Part shown: positions 43,098 through 50,568 of the stretch, one piece after another | Layout: the number at the start of each line of letters is the position of its first letter | Numbering within the stretch: position 1 is the first letter of the stretch | Source: RGIG5612 sp045601405 | GTDB lineage: Bacteria > Bacillota > Clostridia > Lachnospirales > Lachnospiraceae | Assembly (NCBI GenBank): GCA_045601405.1 | Contig: JAZRZO010000092.1 | Location: 1-52,364, forward strand | DNA length: 52,364 nucleotides | Direction: 5' to 3' | Position numbers and translations under genes: made by a program | The notes under the pieces: generated by a model | Seen by the model: the letters and a program-made list of their open reading frames with translations, nothing else | What the model was told of the DNA's origin: nothing | The model's database searches: none

Positions 43098-44379
43098 ATG
43101 AAGTATGACGTTATCATCATAGGCGCAGGACCGGGAGGTATATTTTCAGCCTACGAATTTTCAAAGAGATCCGATCTTAAGATAGCAGTATTTGAGGAGG
43201 GCAGCGCGCTGGATGAGCGCCGCTGCCCGATAGACGGAGACAGGGTGAAATCCTGCATAAACTGCAAGACCTGTTCGATCATGAGCGGCTTCGGAGGAGC
43301 GGGGGCATTCTCAGACGGAAAATACAATATCACAAACGATTTCGGAGGCACCCTCTACGAGCATATAGGCAGGAAAAAAGCGCTTGAGCTCATTCATTAT
43401 GTTGACGACATAAATCTGTCGCACGGCGGAGAGGGGACGGTAATGTACTCCACAGCCGGAACCGGGCTGAAAAAGATCTGTATGCAGAACAAGCTGCATC
43501 TTCTTGACGCATCAGTAAGACACCTGGGCACGGATATCAACTATGTGGTCCTTACAAATCTCTACAATGAGCTTAAGGACAGAGTGAGATTTTATTTCAA
43601 CACGCCGGTAACGGAGATCAGAAAAATAAAGACAGGATTCAAGGTGATAACCGGAAAGACCTCACACACCTGTGATAAATGCGTAATATCAGTCGGCAGG
43701 AGCGGAAGCAGCTGGCTGCGGAAGGTCTGTGAAAGCCTTGATATTGAAACAAAGACAAACAGGGTGGATATAGGCGTAAGGGTAGAGCTGCCGGCGCCGA
43801 TCTTTGAGCATATCACGGATGAGCTTTACGAGAGCAAGATAGTATACAGGACGGAAAAGTATGAGGACAGTGTACGTACCTTCTGTATGAATCCCCGCGG
43901 CTTTTGCCCTCCTGATGTCAAAAAGATTTTCCATTCCTTTCAAGGACAGCAATGGATACGCGGAAAGCATAGCCAGGCTTTCAAATATGCTTGGAGGAGG
44001 CGTTATAGTGCAGCGCTTTGGAGACCTTGAGAGAGGAAGACGCAGCACGCAGACAAGAATAGATGAGGGAACAGTGCGCCCCACGCTTAAGGCAACTCCC
44101 GGGGATCTTTCCCTGGTACTCCCGAAAAGGATACTGGACGGGATAATAGAGATGATATATGCCCTTGACAGAATAGCTCCGGGAATGGCAAATGACGACA
44201 CTCTGCTTTACGGTGTTGAGGTCAAGTTTTACAACATGGGCGTATCAGTGGACAGGAACCTTGAGACCTGCTACAAAGGTCTTTATATAATAGGGGATGG
44301 AAGCGGTGTCACGCACTCGCTTTCACACGCTTCGGCAAGCGGTGTTTATGTTGCCGAAAAAATAATGGCGGACAGATAG
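43098..44379 (+). pseudogene. FAD-dependent oxidoreductase gene broken by an internal deletion and frameshift
   Basis: The first frame (43098 to about 43905) encodes an N-terminal FAD-binding fold (DVIIIGAGPGGIFSAYEF) and a Cys-rich segment (SCINCKTCS) typical of uncharacterised FAD-dependent dehydrogenases of about 460 residues. It should continue past C-M-N-P-R-G-F, but instead runs into unrelated residues to a stop at 44030. The remainder resumes in another frame as A-L-L-M-S-K-R-F at about 43905 and continues to a normal C-terminus (GDGSGVTHSLSHA) at 44379. About 35-40 codons plus a frame change are missing at a TTTT tract (43902-43905). Confidence 0.85.
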
Positions 44380-44402
44380 ATCTGCAGGAAATGGAGGGAA
44401 AA

Positions 44403-44900
44403 ATGTGCAGCGGAAATTGTAAGGACGAAAATATCATAGCGGTGGACGCTATCCTGAAGGAGCATGAGTATGACAGCGGCTCGCTCATCACCATACTTCA
44501 GAAGACCCAGGAGATATACGGCTATCTTCCGGCAGAGATGATCTACTATGTCGCTTCGCAGACGAAGGTCTCGCCTGCGAAGGTGATGGGAGTGGCAACC
44601 TTTTACACACAGTTCAGGCTTGAGCCGGTGGGAAAATATCTGATCATGCTCTGCAAAGGAACAGCCTGTCATGTCAACGGATCAGACAGGATAGAAGCCT
44701 CAGTCTGTTCAGAACTCGGAATAGAAGAAGGGCAGACCACGCCGGACGGGCTCTTCACTTTGAAGAATGTTGCGTGCCTCGGATGCTGTTCGCTTTCGCC
44801 GGTGATGATGGTGAATGAGGATACTCACGGAACGCTTACCCCTGAAAAAGCTATAGCCATATTAAATGACTATAAAAACAGAGAGGAGGCGACGGTATGA
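44403..44900 (+). CDS. nuoE: NuoE/HydC-like [2Fe-2S] subunit of an electron-bifurcating complex
   Basis: A 165-residue thioredoxin-fold ferredoxin. The four cluster ligands follow C-x4-C (CKGTAC) and C-x3-C (CLGCC). Start 44403 is placed after GGAGGG; an ATG 12 bases upstream lies within that site. The gene overlaps the NuoF-like gene by four bases (ATGA). Together with the next two genes it forms a soluble complex with no membrane subunits, so it is not complex I. HydC of bifurcating hydrogenases and the small subunit of Stn-type transhydrogenases are the closest functional matches. Confidence 0.88.
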   Translation: MCSGNCKDENIIAVDAILKEHEYDSGSLITILQKTQEIYGYLPAEMIYYVASQTKVSPAKVMGVATFYTQFRLEPVGKYLIMLCKGTACHVNGSDRIEASVCSELGIEEGQTTPDGLFTLKNVACLGCCSLSPVMMVNEDTHGTLTPEKAIAILNDYKNREEATV

Positions 44901-46642
44901 GGATAGTTATCGGTGAAGGCAGCTGCGGTATAGCGGCGGGAGCAGGAAAGGTGCATGAAGCTCTTGAAAAGATCGTAACAGACGATATAAGTCTTGAGGT
45001 AACAGGCTGCATAGGAATGTGCTTCTTAGAGCCAATAGTTGATATCTATGACGGTAATGATCTTGTTAAAAGACTGGTACATGTAAAAGAAGATGACGCG
45101 CAGCTTATATTCGATGCGGTAAAGAGCGGAGAGCCGGACAGATTAAAAGAACTTGAGATAAGCGAAGACGACGCATCGTTCCTTGATGAGCAGACAAGGA
45201 TAGCATTAAGGAACTGCGGTATCATTGACCCTACAGATATTGAAAGCTACAAGGCAAGAGACGGCTATAAAGCGCTCGAAAAGGCGCTCAGGACCATGAC
45301 TCCCGAAGAGGTGATAGAAGAGATAAAAACATCAGGTCTTGCCGGAAGAGGAGGAGCAGGCTTTCCGACCTGGTTCAAGTGGAATGCCGCAAGAGGCTCT
45401 GAAGGCGAAGAAAAATATCTCATATGCAATGCTGACGAGGGAGATCCCGGCGCCTTTATGGACAGGGCGGTTATAGAGAGTGATCCTCACAACCTTATAG
45501 AAGGTATGCTCATTGCTTCTTACGCAATAGGCGCTTCAGAAGCAATAGTTTATGTAAGGGCCGAGTATCCGCTTGCCATAGTAAGACTTGAAAACGCGAT
45601 AAAGCAGGCAACAGAGCAGGGCCTCATCGGGGAGAATATTCTGGGGACAGGCTTTAGTTGCAAGTTCAGATATATGGCAGGAGCCGGAGCCTTTGTATGC
45701 GGAGAGGAAACGGCACTTATAGAATCCCTGGAGGGAAAACGCGGAATGCCGCGACTTAAGCCTCCGTTCCCGGCTGCGAAGGGCTACAGGATGAAGCCTT
45801 CCAACATCAACAACGTGGAGACCTTTGCCAACGTTGCATGGATAATCAATAACGGCGGCGAAGCATTCGCGGCTATGGGAACCGAAGACAGCAAGGGAAC
45901 CAAGGTATTTGCGCTTACGGGAAAGGTAAGGCGCGGGGGCTTGGTGGAGATCCCGATGGGAAATACACTCCGGCATGTCATCTTTGATATCGGCGGCGGA
46001 ATCAGGGACGACAAAAAGATAAAGGCTGTCCAGATGGGCGGTCCGTCAGGAGGCTGTATTCCGGAGGAGCTTCTGGATACTGTGATAGACTACAAAGCGC
46101 TGGGAGCGACCGGAGCCATTATGGGTTCAGGCGGCATGGTCGTTATGGACGAGAACACCTGCATGGTGGGAATGGCAAGGTTCTTCCTGGATTTCACTTC
46201 AAAGGAATCCTGCGGCAAGTGCGTACACTGCAGGATAGGAACAAAGAGGATGCTTGAGATACTCACGCGCATCGTGGAAGGCAAAGGAGAAGAGGGGGAT
46301 ATAGAGCTTCTTGAAGAGCTCTGCGTATCAATTAAGGACGGAGCCCTCTGCGGTCTGGGGCAGACAGCTCCGAACCCGGTGCTTACCACGATTAGATATT
46401 TCAGGCATGAATATGAGGCTCACATAAGTGATAAGACCTGCCCGGCAAAAGAATGCACAGACCTTCTGACATATACTTTAGATCCGGCAGCATGCAAGGG
46501 CTGTACAATGTGCGCTAAGAAATGTCCGGTGCAGGCTATCGACGGTGAGGTTAAACAGCCTCATATGATAGATCAGAGCAAATGTATCAAGTGCGGCCAG
46601 TGCTACACCCTGTGTAAGTTTGGCGCAATCAGCGTAGGGTAA
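44897..46642 (+). CDS. nuoF: NuoF/HydB-like NADH-binding FMN and iron-sulfur subunit
   Basis: A 581-residue flavoprotein. An N-terminal thioredoxin-like [2Fe-2S]-type domain (Cys in GSCGIAAG and CIGMC) precedes the NADH/FMN domain (GRGGAGFPTWFKW; NADEGDPGAFMDR), the SLBB region, and the [4Fe-4S] site SCGKCVHCRIGTKRM. A C-terminal 2[4Fe-4S] ferredoxin domain has CKGCTMCAKKCP and CIKCGQCYTLC. This is the HydB-type architecture of electron-bifurcating enzymes, where FMN splits electrons between NAD(H) and ferredoxin. It sits 11 bases ahead of the fusion subunit. Confidence 0.92.
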   Translation: MRIVIGEGSCGIAAGAGKVHEALEKIVTDDISLEVTGCIGMCFLEPIVDIYDGNDLVKRLVHVKEDDAQLIFDAVKSGEPDRLKELEISEDDASFLDEQTRIALRNCGIIDPTDIESYKARDGYKALEKALRTMTPEEVIEEIKTSGLAGRGGAGFPTWFKWNAARGSEGEEKYLICNADEGDPGAFMDRAVIESDPHNLIEGMLIASYAIGASEAIVYVRAEYPLAIVRLENAIKQATEQGLIGENILGTGFSCKFRYMAGAGAFVCGEETALIESLEGKRGMPRLKPPFPAAKGYRMKPSNINNVETFANVAWIINNGGEAFAAMGTEDSKGTKVFALTGKVRRGGLVEIPMGNTLRHVIFDIGGGIRDDKKIKAVQMGGPSGGCIPEELLDTVIDYKALGATGAIMGSGGMVVMDENTCMVGMARFFLDFTSKESCGKCVHCRIGTKRMLEILTRIVEGKGEEGDIELLEELCVSIKDGALCGLGQTAPNPVLTTIRYFRHEYEAHISDKTCPAKECTDLLTYTLDPAACKGCTMCAKKCPVQAIDGEVKQPHMIDQSKCIKCGQCYTLCKFGAISVG

Positions 46643-46653
46643 GGAGGCCGGAT

Positions 46654-48705
46654 ATGAGTGAAGTAAAAATAACGATCGATGGAATAGAATGTACAGGAAA
46701 AAGCGGAGAGACTATCCTTGATATAGCGCGTGAAAACGGGATATATATTCCCACGCTGTGTCATCATGAAAGCGTTGCGCTCTACGGGGCGTGCGGTCTC
46801 TGCCTTGTGGAGGGGGAAGGGCTTCCCAAGCTGATGAGAGCCTGCTCCACATATCCTGCGGACGGCTGGGTTCTGCACACGGATTCAGAGCGCGTGCTCA
46901 GGGCAAGAAAGGTGGCGCTGGAGCTTTTGATGAGCGACCACGAAGGAGACTGCAAGGGGCCGTGCTCACTTGAGTGTCCTGCCGGCACAGACTGCATGGC
47001 ATATGTAAAGGCTATCTCCAAAGGCGAGTATCACGAGGCGGTAAGTATAATAAAAGAAAAGTTCCCGCTTCCGGCAAGCATAGGTCATGTATGTCCGCAT
47101 CCGTGCGAGGATGCGTGCCGCAGACAGTATGTTGAGGAGCCCGTATCCATAGCATATCTCAAGAGGTATGCCGGAATGAAGGATCTGGAAAAGGATACCT
47201 GGAAGCCTGATGTTGCCCCTGCAACGGGAAAGAAGGTGGCGATAGTGGGAGGCGGTCCCGCAGGACTTACGGCTGCCTACTTCCTTAAGACTTATGGCCA
47301 CGATGTAACTGTCTTTGACGCGATGCCGAATATGGGCGGTATGCTCAGATACGGTATTCCCGAATACCGTCTTCCCAAGCAGGTGGTGGACCGCGAGGTG
47401 AAAGAGATTGAGGATCTGGGCGTTGTCATGAAAAACAATGTGAAGATTGGAGCGGATATCACCCTGGACGAGATACGCAAAGAAGCTGACGCCACGATCA
47501 TTGCCATCGGATGCTGGGAGAGCACCAGCGTGGGCTGCCCGGGTGACGATGCGGAAGGAGTTCTGGGAGGGATCGATTTCCTCCGGCACAATATATTGGG
47601 GACGCCTGATGATGTTGCCGGAAAAAATGTCGCTATTGTCGGCGGCGGCAATACATCGATGGATGCCTGCAGGAGTGCTGTAAGGCTGGGAGCAAAAAAT
47701 GTTTATGTTATATACCGCCGTACAAGAAACGAGATGCCTGCTGATGATATAGAGATAGAAGAGGCAATAGAGGAGGGCGTTCAGTTTAAATTCCTCACAA
47801 AACCGGCGGAGGTGATCGCTGAGAACGGAAAGGTTAAAGCAATAAAACTTCAGACAATGGAACTTGGAGAGCCGGACGAGAGCGGAAGAAGAAAGCCGGT
47901 TCCGGTTGAAGGAAAGTTTGAGATTCTGGAGGTGGATAATGTTATTGCTGCCATCGGACAGAAAGTGGCGCCTGAAGGGATCGGCGTTGCGCTTACGGAC
48001 AGGGGCGTTATCGCATCAGATGAATCAACCTTCCTGACAAACCTTCCGGATGTATTTGCTGTAGGCGATGCCATAAAAACAGGAACGCGAATTGCCATTG
48101 CGGCAATAGGCACGGCAAACAAAGCTGCGGATGTTGTGGACAGCTTCCTTAAGGGAGAATTCATCCCGTACAGGAAACCGTTCTATTCCAAGAGAAAGGA
48201 TCTTGAGGCCATCAAGGCAGAACTTTCTGAGAGAGAAAAGCAGCCAAGAGCCAAGGTTCCCGTAAGACCGGCTTCTGAAAGGAAAAATGATTTTAAGGAT
48301 ATAATTGTTGACCTCAGTGAGGAAGAGGTAATGAAGGAGGCGTCCAGGTGTCTTGAGTGCGGCTGTCATGATTATGCTGATTGCACGCTCATAGAGTGCG
48401 CTAACTGCATGGAGATATGCCCGGGACGGCTTGCAGGTGAGCGGCATCCCGGCTTCAGGGAGGAAAAACTTGCTGTCATAGAACGGAATCAGAGCAAGTG
48501 TGTGCTCTGCAATCTTTGTGTCCGCACCTGCGATGAGAATGCCGGAAAGGGAATCTTAGGTCTTGTAGGCCGTGGATTTACCACGGTCATCAAGCCGGAG
48601 TTCAATGATCCGCAGACTATAGCGGGTTGTAAAGACTGTCAGCTCTGCGCGGACATCTGTCCGACCGGAGCCCTGCGCATAATAGGAACCGGCGTAGGTT
48701 CATGA
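46654..48705 (+). CDS. [2Fe-2S] ferredoxin-GltD-type NADPH oxidoreductase-ferredoxin fusion (StnC-like)
   Basis: A 683-residue fusion. Residues 1-80 are a NuoG/HydA-like [2Fe-2S] domain (Cys36, Cys47, Cys50, Cys64). A Cys-rich segment with DCKGPCSLECPAG and VCPHPCEDACRR follows, as in GltD. Two Rossmann folds come next, VAIVGGGPAGLTAAYF (FAD) and VAIVGGGNTSMDAC (NADPH), and the C-terminus has CVLCNLCVRTC and CKDCQLCADICP ferredoxin-like sites. No hydrogenase H-cluster domain is present. With NuoE- and NuoF-like subunits this is the published composition of the Sporomusa-type Nfn (Stn) transhydrogenase. AGGAGG precedes the ATG. Confidence 0.88.
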   Translation: MSEVKITIDGIECTGKSGETILDIARENGIYIPTLCHHESVALYGACGLCLVEGEGLPKLMRACSTYPADGWVLHTDSERVLRARKVALELLMSDHEGDCKGPCSLECPAGTDCMAYVKAISKGEYHEAVSIIKEKFPLPASIGHVCPHPCEDACRRQYVEEPVSIAYLKRYAGMKDLEKDTWKPDVAPATGKKVAIVGGGPAGLTAAYFLKTYGHDVTVFDAMPNMGGMLRYGIPEYRLPKQVVDREVKEIEDLGVVMKNNVKIGADITLDEIRKEADATIIAIGCWESTSVGCPGDDAEGVLGGIDFLRHNILGTPDDVAGKNVAIVGGGNTSMDACRSAVRLGAKNVYVIYRRTRNEMPADDIEIEEAIEEGVQFKFLTKPAEVIAENGKVKAIKLQTMELGEPDESGRRKPVPVEGKFEILEVDNVIAAIGQKVAPEGIGVALTDRGVIASDESTFLTNLPDVFAVGDAIKTGTRIAIAAIGTANKAADVVDSFLKGEFIPYRKPFYSKRKDLEAIKAELSEREKQPRAKVPVRPASERKNDFKDIIVDLSEEEVMKEASRCLECGCHDYADCTLIECANCMEICPGRLAGERHPGFREEKLAVIERNQSKCVLCNLCVRTCDENAGKGILGLVGRGFTTVIKPEFNDPQTIAGCKDCQLCADICPTGALRIIGTGVGS

Positions 48706-48714
48706 TCATCACAA

Positions 48715-48772
48715 AGCCTTCCCCCCCTCCGGGGGAAGGTGTCGTCGCAGGCGGCGGATGAGAGGCAGTGTA
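48715..48772 (+). repeat. extragenic repeat element, copy C (short)
   Basis: The hairpin CCTTCCCCCC/GGGGGAAGG at 48716-48740 followed by a GCGGCGGATGAGAGG segment matches the first module of copy A; the CATATATA hairpin module is absent. It lies just after the transhydrogenase operon and before its terminator. Confidence 0.7.
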
Positions 48773-48792
48773 TGGATATAAAACACAAATAA

Positions 48793-48828
48793 GCGGCAGT
48801 ACAATTTATAGTTGTGCTGCCGCCTTTT
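48793..48828 (+). terminator. rho-independent terminator of the transhydrogenase operon
   Basis: Twelve-base stem GCGGCAGTACAA/TTGTGCTGCCGC (one G-U pair) with a 7-base loop, followed by C and TTTT. It separates the redox operon from the folate locus. Confidence 0.9.
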
Positions 48829-48855
48829 CTATGATATATTTTCTGCATAAATTTC

Positions 48856-49007
48856 ACAGAGTAGAGATGTAAGCGTTAAGTGCCGCCGGAACGGGGAGCT
48901 GTCCGGAGGACGAAAAATGGAAAAATTTGCGTCTTGCATTTCGCATCCCGCTGTCCATAATATGGATAACGAATCTCCTTCTTTATAGCAGCGGGCAAAG
49001 AAAGGAG
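48856..49007 (+). promoter_or_regulatory. tetrahydrofolate (THF) riboswitch with translational expression platform
   Basis: The sequence has the THF riboswitch core AGTAGA...GCGTTAAGTG...GGGG and a closing CATCC. Stems can be drawn: P1 ACAG/CTGT (48856-48859 with 48951-48954), P2 GAGATGTAA/TTGCATTTC (48864-48872 with 48934-48942), P3 CCGGA/TCCGG (48886-48890 with 48902-48906) and a GACG/CGTC stem (48909-48912 with 48930-48933). Downstream, CTCCTTCTTT (48975-48984) pairs with the ribosome binding region AAAGAAAGGAG (48997-49007). CCCGCTG (48947-48953), which shares P1 bases, can instead pair with CAGCGGG (48989-48995). Ligand would thus hide the ribosome binding site. Confidence 0.9.
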
Positions 49008-49016
49008 TTTTTTATT

Positions 49017-49400
49017 ATAAAAAAAAGACTGACTGTACTCACTATCTGTATCTGTGCGGCTATGATAGCCTTGCACATCATCATGGACCTCTTCCTTACG
49101 ATAAGAATAGGCGAAACGATCAAGATCGCGGTCACCGTATTTCTTGCGGAGCTTATAACAACCGCGTACAACCTGTTCGGAAGCTGGCTCGGAGATGCGG
49201 TGATATTAAAAACATTTACAATAGAAACACTCGTTGGCGTGGCGCCTATCTGTCTGGCAAACTGGGCGATACGAAGCCAGGTTTACTCGATCGTAATGGT
49301 TCCTCTGTGCAAGGCTCTGCTTAAGTCCTGCCCGGCAGGGATCAAGGAATCACAAAAGCTTCGTAAGGCAGAAGCTGTGAGCGGGGAAGGCATCGCGTAA
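49017..49400 (+). pseudogene. folT: folate ECF transporter S component FolT, damaged
   Basis: After the GGAG at 49004-49007 the frame reads K-K-R-L-T-V-L-T-I-C-I-C-A-A-M from 49020, but the codon in the start position (49017) is ATA, with ATT at 49014; the first ATG in frame is at 49062. The 128-codon frame has an N-terminal membrane helix ending IRIGETIKI and a C-terminal part (AELITTAYNLFGSW..., NWAIRSQVYSIV) of FolT-type S components, but about 55 residues with the middle membrane segments are missing near 49130. Normal length is about 175-190. A TTG start at 48927 lies inside the riboswitch and is rejected. Confidence 0.7.
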
Positions 49401-49429
49401 GCGTACAGCAAGAATGGAGGGAAGCAGAC

Positions 49430-49786
49430 ATGATACTCATCAAGAATTTTGAATTTGATGCGGCGCACAATCTCGTTAATTATCACGGAAAATGTGAGCG
49501 GCTTCATGGTCATACCTATAAGCTTGTGGTAAAGCTCGAAGGTACGAGAGATGGCGAGGATATGGTATACGACTTTGTTGAGCTTAAAAAGCTTGTGAAT
49601 GAGCATGTGATCTTTGAGTTCGACCATCATTATATTAATGATTTTATCGGGCAGCCTACGGCGGAAAATATCGCCGAATACATTTGGAATAAACTGGAGC
49701 CTCTTGTTAAAACAGAAAACGTGCGTCTTTCAGAAATAGAGGTATGGGAAACAAAAGATTCCGGTATTGTATATAATGGGGAATAA
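49430..49786 (+). CDS. 6-pyruvoyl-tetrahydropterin synthase family protein with CExxHGH motif
   Basis: A 118-residue COG0720 protein. Zinc ligands are His13 (DAAHNL), His26 and His28 of C-E-R-L-H-G-H. The combined motif, catalytic-type Cys22 next to Glu23, is the one described for PTPS-I/III proteins. PTPS-I (QueD) makes the queuosine precursor; PTPS-III replaces dihydroneopterin aldolase (FolB) in folate synthesis. Downstream are folE2 and folP-folK and no folB, so a folate role is well supported, with a queuosine role possible too. GGAGGG precedes the ATG. Confidence 0.88.
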   Translation: MILIKNFEFDAAHNLVNYHGKCERLHGHTYKLVVKLEGTRDGEDMVYDFVELKKLVNEHVIFEFDHHYINDFIGQPTAENIAEYIWNKLEPLVKTENVRLSEIEVWETKDSGIVYNGE

Positions 49787-49800
49787 GAAAGGCGGATATA

Positions 49801-50568
49801 ATGAGGGATGTACAGAATTCGGCAGATGACAGACATGTTTATCTGAACGAGGTCGGGATAAAGGATTTTAAATATCCTGTTGAGATACAAAGACAGGACG
49901 GCAGCTGGTACGCAAGTCCGGCAGTGATGAGTCTCCGGGTTGACCTTCCGGAGAACCAGAAAGGAACCCACATGTCAAGATTTGTGGAGATACTGCAGGA
50001 TAATTCCAGGTTTGAGCTTGCCGGGATAAAAGACGTTCTGGAAAAGATACGCGAAAAGCAGGACGCAGTGAACAGCTACTTCGACATGGAGTTTGACTGG
50101 TTTGTGGAAAAGGAATCTCCGGTCAGCAAAAAAAAGTCGCTGAATGACGTGCATGTTTCCGTCACCGCAAGCCTGGTAGGGGATGCATTCGATTTCAAGC
50201 TGGCAGTCGATACGCCGGTAACAACTCTGTGCCCGTGTTCTAAGGAGATCTCGGATTACTCCGCGCACAACCAGCGCGCCAATGTCATTATCATGGTAAA
50301 TACCTGCCAGTTCATATGGATAGAAGACCTTGTTAAGATATCTGAAGAAGCCGCATCATCACCGGTCTTTTCACTTTTGAAGCGGCCTGATGAAAAATAT
50401 GTTACCGAGTATGCGTACGATCATCCCAAATTCGTGGAGGATGTATGCAGAGATATAAAGCTGAGGCTGGATGAACTGATAGAGTCCGGCGGATATTCTG
50501 TAGAGGTGATAAGCCACGAGAGCATCCACAATCACCAGGCATACGCGAAGGTGGTAAAAAAAGCATGA
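49801..50568 (+). CDS. folE2: GTP cyclohydrolase IB (FolE2)
   Basis: A 255-residue GTP cyclohydrolase of the FolE2 type, which opens GTP to dihydroneopterin triphosphate, the first step of folate (and queuosine) synthesis. DVQNSADDRHVYLNEVGIK at the N-terminus, and the metal/Cys region LCPCSKEISDYSAHNQR are diagnostic. FolE2 can use metals other than zinc, common in anaerobes and zinc-poor niches. It lies 15 bases after the PTPS gene and overlaps folP by four bases. Confidence 0.95.
   Translation: MRDVQNSADDRHVYLNEVGIKDFKYPVEIQRQDGSWYASPAVMSLRVDLPENQKGTHMSRFVEILQDNSRFELAGIKDVLEKIREKQDAVNSYFDMEFDWFVEKESPVSKKKSLNDVHVSVTASLVGDAFDFKLAVDTPVTTLCPCSKEISDYSAHNQRANVIIMVNTCQFIWIEDLVKISEEAASSPVFSLLKRPDEKYVTEYAYDHPKFVEDVCRDIKLRLDELIESGGYSVEVISHESIHNHQAYAKVVKKA

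Noticed and set aside
44403..46642. Complex I (NADH dehydrogenase) reading of the NuoE/NuoF-like pair
   Set aside because: No membrane or other peripheral Nuo subunits follow; the third gene is a GltD-type fusion, pointing to a soluble bifurcating complex.
48927..49061. Upstream TTG start for the folT-like frame
   Set aside because: It lies inside the THF aptamer between paired stems, has no ribosome binding site, and its residues do not resemble FolT.
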